64,000 nucleotides of DNA from Trileptium ribeirensis (lineage: Eukaryota; Nematoda; Enoplea; Enoplida; Thoracostomopsidae). Positions within the stretch are counted from its first letter, which is position 1. Each line of letters starts with the position of its first letter. The position numbers were made by a program, and so were the translations under genes. Below, one piece after another: positions 57,440 to 64,000 of the stretch. The DNA is taken from assembly GCA_030248225.1 (NCBI GenBank), contig JASANE010028255.1, positions 62,001 through 126,000 of the forward strand, read 5' to 3'. The notes beneath the pieces are model-generated. The model did not search any database. It was not told the origin of the DNA and saw nothing but the letters and a program-made list of their open reading frames with translations.

Positions 57440-57910
57440 TGTCACAGCCGTCAGGCTGTGACATTGATTTCACCTTCTGTCAGAGTGTGCATTACAGCTT
57501 TAATTGCACTGCACTGCACGTATCTATTATAGTCATAAAAGCCTTTTTAGACCCGACCGCTGGAGTCTGCATGCCAGGCAAAAATGGCATGCAGCAAACG
57601 TCTCGGATTTGTTGACTACAATTGAGATGAAAACGTTTAGGAATTCCGAGAATTGATGACATCGAAAATTATATTATCAACTTTACCAGGTCTGAATTCA
57701 TTCTTGCTATTTCATAGACAGCATATGCGCAAACGCTGAAGTCAAATAATTTGACATTTTTCAAAAATTATATATTATGTTGAACCGTCGTAAAGTTTAT
57801 ATTTAAACAACTATATGTAGTCCAGGCGCATAAATTCTATTGTTAATAGCAATATGACTGCTGTGACATTCTTCTTTTAAGAAGAAAACTTTCGTTTTGA
57901 AACGAAAGTT
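57440..57910. other. Cluster of four strong hairpins
   Basis: TGTCACAGCC/GGCTGTGACA with loop GTCA (57,440-57,463); CTGCATGCCA/TGGCATGCAG with an 8-nt loop (57,567-57,594); TTCTTCTT/AAGAAGAA with a 2-nt loop (57,869-57,886) directly followed by AACTTTCGTTT/AAACGAAAGTT with a 2-nt loop (57,887-57,910). All stems are perfect. The arrangement recalls the hairpin triplet inside the giant LTRs. Confidence 0.65.
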
Positions 57911-58502
57911 CTTGACACATAGTATGTGTTTCCGACAGGGTAGCTTGTTTGTGTTATTTTCTCGTTGCTTCTTCGCATGTTACTATACCTTTATACATTA
58001 TCATTTATTATTCCAAATTACATTTCATTATATTACAACAATTCATATATACATATATATTGGCAAGCACCTCCAAGGGTTTATTTGGAATTTGGTCACC
58101 ATCAGGAAAGGGTCCGGCTGCCGGGGTGCCTGACCTAGGAGTTCCCTTGAGAATCAGGAAATAGTTTTAAAATCAAGTTACCATTTAGTTTCGTTTGGTT
58201 TCATTAATTGGGACTCTTCCTAATAGGTTGTTTTGGCACTGGCTTGTTTTGGCTTGACTTGATTAATATTACTAGTGCTCCCTATTCTGTTGGTCTTAAA
58301 CGGTTGTATCCTACGAAAACCTGCTGTTATTTCTCGCTTATTGCACTCGCACGCTTTCGCCGTTTTTTTGTTGTCTCCAACCCTATTGGAATGTGCTTTG
58401 CCTATCATTTAGAACTTCCTTAGTGTTCTTTGGCTATCCTTCGTGTTATCTTATCCGCTCGCAGAATTGCCCTTGAATTGCGTGTACTAAATTGGACTAT
58501 CC
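57911..58502. other. No gene recognised, between hairpins and NADAR copy 2
   Basis: About 590 bp. Short open frames have no domain. By analogy with the plus-strand element this should hold the 3' UTR and LTR start of the minus-strand element. Confidence 0.4.
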
Positions 58503-59767
58503 TTAATGCTGCAAGCACTTCAGCTCTGCGTCCCTAACTAAGCGGCTCACCCATTCGCGAAGGTTTCGGTGGCGGCAGTTGGAAACCATCGGCTCAACGA
58601 ACTGTGGTCGTTCCTGCCATTCCATATATGGCTCGTATCGTTCCCATGCGTCTGCGGCGTGGAAGGCGACTGGCCAGGAGGCCATGTGGACATTATGAAA
58701 GGTGTCATGTTGTTGCCGATGGCTAGCTATTAATTGTTTGAGCTCGGCCGTCCAGGCTAAAGGGTCCTGATTGGTAGCGGCCCATCGAGGTACCAGCGGC
58801 TTGATGATGACAGCAGTAGTGGGCGCGACCCGGCGGGAGAGTACGCCGAGGTGCCCCTTAAATTTGCGAAAGGCGGCATTGGGTAAAGACGCGTGGAGCT
58901 GCTCCGTTGGCGCCTTGCGATAGATATACTGAAAGCCGCCGAGGATGACGATGCAGCTGGTTTGGGGCGTTAGGATGGCATTTGCCAGCTGTAACAGGCG
59001 CACCATCATGGATTCCGGCCATCTGTTGACAATCCATTTATTGTCTGCTGCCATTTCGAGGATGGGTAGAGCTAGGGATCGCCTACCACGATTGTTGTCG
59101 GCCATCGTGCGTGACCAGTGGTGCGGTATTCTCGCACCTCTTCGAGTAGGCGCCTCATAACGTTGTGGCCGCGTACCGGGGCTTCACATTGCTGTAGCTG
59201 TTGGTTGTTGGTTGGTGCGCTCGACGCCCCAAAAATTGTCTGTCGAGGCTTCTAGCAATTGTTGGTCAGTGGTAAGGCGCATAATTCGTGCATATTCCGG
59301 TATGGCGAACTTGCTGAGGAGTATGGGCCTCATGATGTGCTCGAGAAGCGGCTTGAGGCGTGTCTGGGTAATAGGGTCGATAAGCTCGTTCTTCAATTCA
59401 CAGGATCGTGTCTTGAGTTGTAGCGGTGTGCCGGTCATGAGTAGCAGCTCTCGAACGGCGTCCGTTATTTCCAACAGTGACAGCACCTGCACTTAGTAGT
59501 GGTTCTCGACGGTTGATAAGGTGTTGCCGTCGTGGATGAATGGTGCGGTGCCTCGTGCATGTTCGATAATTCCGGCCAATCGGTGCCGCGGGATAGAAAC
59601 GTAGCGTATGGTTTGGCGAGGTCCGCACGGTAGGTTGGGATTGCCGGGAGCTGGAACCAGACCGATTCTGACGGGGAGAATGGTCCGACCACTGGCACTC
59701 GCCCGCCAGATTGTCTCCAGTTGTGCTCGGCTTCGTTGCTGCGTCGTTGTTGTGAGGCGCCGGCCAT
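58503..59767 (-). pseudogene. NADAR-SGNH copy 2, multiple breaks
   Basis: Starts MAGASQQRRSNEAEHNW at 59,767; YATFLSRGTDWPELSNM is the NADAR start, nearly the same as in the plus-strand element. The frame then changes. STVENHY (the conserved Glu block) is followed by a TAA just before 59,492; LEHIMRPILLSKF, QQLLEAS and DNFWGVE follow. After a TGA at 59,184-59,186 the HNVMRRLLEEVREY block is in another frame, and from 59,105 an SGNH-like part reads LANAILTPQTSCIVILGGFQ to the stop at 58,503. The SGNH start is GDP, again without Ser. At least two frame changes and two stops. Confidence 0.7.
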
Positions 59768-59962
59768 CTACAAAAATAAAGTCAAATAAATTCTCGCGTT
59801 ACTTTTCATGGGGTCATTGTGTTTCGCTAATCGCTCGCTGTTTGGGTTTTCCTACCTTGTCTTATCAATGTTGTCCCACTTCTTACTCCTGCTTGCCTAG
59901 TTTAGGTACGTGCTCTTCCTGGTTAGTACAACCTTATTCTTTTCTGATTACAGAGGCTTGGT

Positions 59963-61168
59963 TCAGTTGAACAGATGGGCCTCGCGCATCTGCCAGAATA
60001 TGTTAGTGCCTCGAATTCGCTCTTCTGTCCACTCGACCAGCTGCGGCCAAAATGGTGCAGACACCACCGGTTCAGCCCATCGTCGCCGTTCCACGCCTTG
60101 GTTGAACGGTTCGACTGTATTCCAGGCTTCGACTCCCATGAGCGTCGTTGGCCAACCCGGCATGATAATGCTACGGAGGATTCGGTGTTGGTACACCATC
60201 CTTGTCTGCCGAGATGTGAGTTCATTGAACCACGTCAGGCTGGTGCCGTTGAAATCGTCCCAGTGGGGAGCCGGCGGAGTTATGATAATAGCCGAGTCTT
60301 CTCGAAGCCGACGCTCAAGGACCATCAAGTGGCGCTTCATTCGTTTGAGGTATGCGCCGGGCGAGAAGACCTTGTTTGGAGAGTGCCAAATGTTCCTATA
60401 GCCGCCCATGATCATGACGCAGTCGGTTTGCGGCGTCAAAAAGGCATTTGCCCAATGGATTAATTCGATCATGTTGAGTCCCGGCTGTACGAATATTAGC
60501 CAGTTGGGTTCATCGGCCACGTCTAGCAACGGTAGGGCCCGCTCGTCGCCGACGATAATGACACGTGACCACCGTACCAGCCTGTCACGGTGAAAGGCAC
60601 GGATCTCGCATAATAAGCGGCCCAACACATTGTGGTAAGCTGGTTGGTTGGCACCACACTCGCTAAGATGGACACCCGTTCCCCAAAAGTTGTCGAGCGC
60701 ATCGTAGAGGAGCGACCGGCTGCCGGAATCCTCTAGCTCCTCCCGATACTCGAAGTCCTCGAATTTAGCTAAAAGGATCGGGCGCATCACGTGCGATTGG
60801 TGCGATTTGAGCCAGCGTCGGTTGTTCATTGGCAATGTGCGTAGGATAGCGATGCTGCGGAGTTGGACCTCAGCTGGTGAGATGTGTTGGTCCAACATCT
60901 CGCTGACGGCAGTGGTGCAGCCTAGAAGCTCCAGGACCGTTAGGTAGTAATGTTCGGTAACACTGGCGAGTCGGCGGCCGTTGTGCACAATGCCGTCGGG
61001 CATGACGTGTTCATTTGCCAACCAGGTCCAATTCGACCGCTCGGGTGCAACCGCGTCCCAACAGCGTGAGCTGCTCATCTGGCTTTGGGTAACGGCGGGA
61101 TATTGGTGCGGCGCTCCCAGTGGAATCCTGGGCGCCTGGAGATCATTGAGGCTGTAGCTACGGCGCAT
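59963..61168 (-). CDS. NADAR-SGNH copy 1, intact 401-aa ORF
   Basis: Intact from ATG 61,168 to the stop at 59,963. NADAR part: PDGIVHNGRRLASVTEHYYL (residues about 57-76, including the conserved Glu), HVMRPILLAKFEDFEYREEL, DALDNFWGTGV, YHNVLGRLLCEIRAF. SGNH-like part: SRVIIVGDERALPLLDVADE, LTPQTDCVMIMGGYRNIW, IIITPPAPHWDD. GDE replaces GDS, so the nucleophile is missing, while GGYRN resembles the Gly-x-Asn block. No signal peptide or membrane segment. 195 bp before copy 2 in transcription order and 660 bp after the integrase frame. Predicted to bind or hydrolyse ADP-ribose-type substrates. Alternative: a purely structural co-opted domain. Confidence 0.75.
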   Translation of the reverse strand: MRRSYSLNDLQAPRIPLGAPHQYPAVTQSQMSSSRCWDAVAPERSNWTWLANEHVMPDGIVHNGRRLASVTEHYYLTVLELLGCTTAVSEMLDQHISPAEVQLRSIAILRTLPMNNRRWLKSHQSHVMRPILLAKFEDFEYREELEDSGSRSLLYDALDNFWGTGVHLSECGANQPAYHNVLGRLLCEIRAFHRDRLVRWSRVIIVGDERALPLLDVADEPNWLIFVQPGLNMIELIHWANAFLTPQTDCVMIMGGYRNIWHSPNKVFSPGAYLKRMKRHLMVLERRLREDSAIIITPPAPHWDDFNGTSLTWFNELTSRQTRMVYQHRILRSIIMPGWPTTLMGVEAWNTVEPFNQGVERRRWAEPVVSAPFWPQLVEWTEERIRGTNIFWQMREAHLFN

Positions 61169-61299
61169 CTAGAATGGAGGAAGCACTAGTAAGTTTACGC
61201 AACATGGATGAAAATTAGGTCCGCCTTTAGCTTTCATCTCTTTTCTTGGCTTGCAGGGATTTTGGATTCTACCTCGGGGTACGTGCTACTATGGCGGCC

Positions 61300-61827
61300 A
61301 ATTTAGTCTACCTGCGGGTCCGATTCATCGGACTCGGATTCCTCATGGGGTGGTGGTCGAGGTACACGCTGTCACCATGGAGCGGTGTGTAATTCCTGGC
61401 TAGAGTGGTAACGTGAGAATGTAGTTGGCATGGGGAGCGCTCTCCCATTAAAAGTTGTCTTGGGGTCATCATTGGTTCACTGGTCATTGAGGTGGTGACA
61501 CTAGAAGATTGTGTGCGTGTAGCAGAGGCTAGCCTAGTTGATGTTCCTGCAGTATCGCTAGTGGTTGCCCCTGGTTCCTGGAAAGTCACACGTCTGGGCC
61601 TGCGCAGGGCGTCTCCTACTTCCTCGTCTGATGCTGCGCCTTATGGTCTAAGGACACGATCCCTAGCCTGGCGATGCAGAAGATGCTTAGTTGGAACCGT
61701 TGAATGAGCCGTACTAGGTCGGATTATTCCGGAGGAAGTGGTGGTGGCGGCCGTAGGGTGTATGAGTTCAGTAATAGTCACTGGACGTTCCTTGTTCAGT
61801 AGTAACAAACTGTATAGTTGAGCCTCC
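61300..61827 (-). pseudogene. Linker region between integrase and NADAR
   Basis: Ser/Thr-rich open frame of 93 codons (61,589-61,308; TSTRLASATRTQSSSVTTSM) preceded in the same frame by HRQARDRVLRP, a stop, then ASDEEVGDALRRPRRVTFQE. HRQARDR matches the linker of the plus-strand element (near 43,525). Disordered; no function assigned. Confidence 0.45.
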
Positions 61828-63339
61828 TTATGCCGTTCTGACTTGTTTCCGTTGAGTGGTTCGTACGATAAGGGCCTTTCCTCGCTCTTCCGGCAGTGCT
61901 CGTGCGCGAGGAAGAGTATTTAGGGTCACTGTACGGCCAGTTCCTCTCCGAAGTGCTGGTGTTTCACTGCTTGATTCCGCAAGTGCTAGTTCGCTTTGTG
62001 AGCCAGAGGTTCCCGGTTGCGTGCTAGGCGTTCTAGAACCACTGATTGATGTTTCCTGTCCTGCCTGACCGAAGCGCTCGGCTGAAGATGATTCCTGTGA
62101 GGTTTGGCTAGTGCTCTCATCGTCCGCTTCAGCTGTTCTCACGTCCACGGTCGTGCCCTCTCCAGAGGTCTCCGACAGGTAACTGGAAACTTGCGACCCT
62201 GGGTGTCGGTGTATGATGACCAGTTCACGAAAGACACAGTCGTAAGAAGGCATAAGCCGGTCGGCAGCTGCTGGTGGGGCGCTGTAAGGACGCATTGCTG
62301 TATAGTCTCCTACGGTTTGAGTTGACATTTTCATTGGTGCTCGCAGTCGTGACGCCATGTTATGTTCAGCAGGTTGTGATTGAAACAATGGGTGGTCCTG
62401 AGCAGCGAGCATAATTGCGCAGCGTAGATCCCCTGAAGTGTATGGTCCAGGTACGGCGATTCCCCCGGAAGGTCCTAGTGGCGTGGTAGATAGCGTGATA
62501 TCTGCTGGGTAGAAATGTTGTCCTTCGAGTATTCCAACACCTAAAGTCGGTACGCCGAACGGAACCTCCTCACTGGTAGCTACTATTCTTTCCGTCGTGG
62601 TTACTGGCAGGGTATGTTGTCCATATTCTACCTGCGTGTCTCGGCTACCAGGCTCTGATATGTATGAGAAGGCCTCTTGACTAGTAACCTGTTTCTGCGC
62701 TATTGGTGGCCAGGATGGTTCTATTTCCCTATCCGGATCAGTCAGTGGAATCCGATTCCTGACCGTCTTTGGATTTTGGGGTTCGTAGTCGTCAGTCCGG
62801 TACTCAATGTGTTTCATTGCCGCTTGCTCGGCTTCGATCTCGGCGTATGTGCGGCGGTATAGATTAGTGTCATTAGGGTCCCCCACCTCCACACTTTCAG
62901 TATCTGAACTATCACTGATTGCTGTTCTTACGGTGCGTAGTGCTACTTCGTCTACGGGTTCTATTTCAGTAACAAAATCTCTATCAGCGATAATTCGTTG
63001 GGCTGGTTCATTCAAACCCCTTTCTAGTACGGAAGCGTGCACTTGGACTAGCCACTCTCCTACGTTGGGTACTAGATCTAATGCCCTAAAACACGGCTTA
63101 GTTCTATTAATGTGTACGACATGCGCCATAACTGTCGAATTAGAATGCATTCCTACGTGCATGCACGGCGAGGTGATTCCTAATATTTGGTAGGTCCCGC
63201 ACCAACGAGGCGTGAGCTTTATAGATGTTCCTGGTGTGGTATCGTGCCTATAAACCCAGACTAATTCTCCTGCTTGGTAGCGTGGCTCGCGAGCTCGAAT
63301 ATCGTACCTTAGCCGGTTTAGTTCTTGGGCGGCCTTCAT
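61828..63339 (-). CDS. Integrase C-terminal domain with long disordered tail
   Basis: 503 codons from ATG 63,339, in frame with the integrase fragment upstream across one TAA (63,343-63,345). Residues about 15-80 (YQAGELVWVYRH, KLTPRWCGTYQI, VVHINRTKPC) form the GPY/F-type integrase C-terminal domain of Ty3/Gypsy elements, which binds DNA. The remaining 420 residues are disordered, with an acidic middle (DSSDTESVEVGDPNDTN) and a Ser/Gln-rich end (TSQTSQESSSAERFGQ, SGSRTPSTQPGTSGSQSE) closing in basic RALPEERGKALIVRTTQRK. Such a long tail is unusual. The tail may direct target choice; that is inference. Confidence 0.75.
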   Translation of the reverse strand: MKAAQELNRLRYDIRAREPRYQAGELVWVYRHDTTPGTSIKLTPRWCGTYQILGITSPCMHVGMHSNSTVMAHVVHINRTKPCFRALDLVPNVGEWLVQVHASVLERGLNEPAQRIIADRDFVTEIEPVDEVALRTVRTAISDSSDTESVEVGDPNDTNLYRRTYAEIEAEQAAMKHIEYRTDDYEPQNPKTVRNRIPLTDPDREIEPSWPPIAQKQVTSQEAFSYISEPGSRDTQVEYGQHTLPVTTTERIVATSEEVPFGVPTLGVGILEGQHFYPADITLSTTPLGPSGGIAVPGPYTSGDLRCAIMLAAQDHPLFQSQPAEHNMASRLRAPMKMSTQTVGDYTAMRPYSAPPAAADRLMPSYDCVFRELVIIHRHPGSQVSSYLSETSGEGTTVDVRTAEADDESTSQTSQESSSAERFGQAGQETSISGSRTPSTQPGTSGSQSELALAESSSETPALRRGTGRTVTLNTLPRARALPEERGKALIVRTTQRKQVRTA

Positions 63340-63342
63340 TGA

Positions 63343-63557
63343 TTAATATGCACGCTCTCTAATAGGAGCCATCCAGCGCTGTGCGTTGGCCTTATAGGAG
63401 TGAGCCCCAGTATATCCAGTGGCTGCAATATGCGTGTCGTATTCTCTGGGCAACCTAGAATAAAATCCATGCATTAACAAAAATGGTAGATATTTGGTAG
63501 CTGTGTGTATCGAAGAATTATAAGCCATTATGCAAAACGGTAATGATACGGAATTAT
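63343..63557 (-). pseudogene. Integrase core end, cut by a repeat insertion
   Basis: Translation from 63,557 reads DNSVSLPFCIMAYNSSIHTA and then KYLPFLLMHGFYSRLPREYD, the AYN-x-x-x-H-x-x-T-G/K-x-x-P-F block that ends the integrase core. The catalytic D-D-E residues lie upstream and are beyond the break. At 63,557/63,558 the sequence switches to the dispersed repeat, whose reading frame happens to be open. The element is thus interrupted, and the rest of pol, if present, lies beyond the window. Confidence 0.7.
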
Positions 63558-64000
63558 CCAGAATTAGCGCATATGTAACAATATGAAGTGTCTCAAATTG
63601 GTTTTCCGAAAGGCGAGAACGTATGCGCACACAGGTGACAGGGGACAGATTACTTTTACCAATTGTTCTTTCGATCTTTTGAACTTGGCTCCCAAAAACT
63701 GATCCTGGTGCGCGTACCTAGCAATTAAACTGAATAGGATATCGCAAATGTTATGTCGTGTAATACAAATATAGTGTGTGTCAGGACGGGTCTGGAGTGC
63801 CGGCCAACAGTCTCATGAAACTTGGGTTGGCGCATTTTGTCACGACTTACATTTCGTCGAAACCGGTTCTAACACGCATGCATAACTGTATTGTTAATAT
63901 ACGCGTGGATATTGTCGTATTTTTACAGATATAGAAGAGGGTGAAAAGCAAAATCCGCGGAAATTCGAAGGGAGTAATGTTTTACATGAGGCCGATCTAA
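63558..64000. repeat. Dispersed repeat, copy 2, running off the window
   Basis: Same 443 bp as 25,917-26,359 with one base different. Its left end interrupts the integrase gene of the minus-strand element, which marks a true repeat terminus at 63,558. The right end is not in view. Confidence 0.9.

Larger units (their letters stand above)
55443..57910 (-). repeat. Probable LTR sequence of the minus-strand element
   Basis: Contains the inverted LTR-end module (55,660-55,516), the block 55,810-55,745 shared with 26,867-26,928, and many hairpins, and lies downstream of the minus-strand NADAR genes. TGTTACAG at about 55,448 could be the outer LTR end (read as ...CTGTAACA on the minus strand). The start of the LTR near 57.7-58.4 kb is not fixed because the partner LTR lies outside the window. 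Confidence 0.45.

Overview
The window looks like repeat-dense intergenic DNA from an invertebrate animal genome. It has no bacterial gene density, operons or ribosome-binding sites, and almost every protein-coding signal belongs to a transposable element. The elements recognised are APE-type LINEs, a cut-and-paste DNA transposon and very large LTR retroelements. No conventional host gene, rRNA or CRISPR array was recognised. A flatworm or similar lophotrochozoan fits the mix of LINEs and a giant LTR element, but the sequence alone does not fix the species.

Layout. 1-6.2 kb is AT-rich and empty apart from a weak tRNA-like (SINE-type) repeat pair. 6.7-8.6 kb holds two tandem 3'-end fragments of one LINE family that ends in zinc fingers. 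9.0-11.85 kb is a broken APE/RT LINE (LINE A). 14,062-18,035 is a DNA transposon with 26-27 bp terminal inverted repeats. Its single ORF is split by a minus-strand LINE (LINE C, 15,406-17,436) flanked by a 7-bp target duplication. 20.4-21.15 kb is a degenerate 21-bp minisatellite directly upstream of a third LINE (LINE B, 21.8-24.6 kb).

The centre of the window is one giant LTR retroelement at 27,036-52,235 (about 25.2 kb). Its two LTRs are about 6.4 kb each and roughly 96-97% identical by eye. They have TGTAA...TTACA ends and a perfect 4-bp CATA target duplication. The 12.3-kb interior reads gag with a CCHC knuckle, then a long acidic accessory polyprotein, an env-like class-I-fusion-type gene, a retropepsin (DTGA), a disordered linker, and a fusion of a NADAR (YbiA-like) domain with an SGNH-like domain. 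No reverse transcriptase, RNase H or integrase was found inside, and most ORFs carry stops or frame changes. The copy therefore looks non-autonomous.

To the right (about 55.4-64 kb) is part of a second, related element on the minus strand. In transcription order it carries the integrase C-terminal end, a linker, an intact NADAR-SGNH ORF (401 aa), a second, broken NADAR-SGNH copy, and then probable LTR sequence rich in hairpins. A repeat copy identical but for one base to 25,917-26,359 cuts its integrase at 63,558. A shared LTR-end module appears at 27.0, 33.2, 52.0, 54.8 (plus) and 55.6 kb (minus), so several members of one family are nested here.

The most unusual system is this LTR family that carries NADAR-SGNH genes, in three copies in this window, between the pol end and the 3' LTR. 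NADAR domains act on ADP-ribose/NAD-type substrates. The proposal that the element uses them against host ADP-ribosylation is inference.
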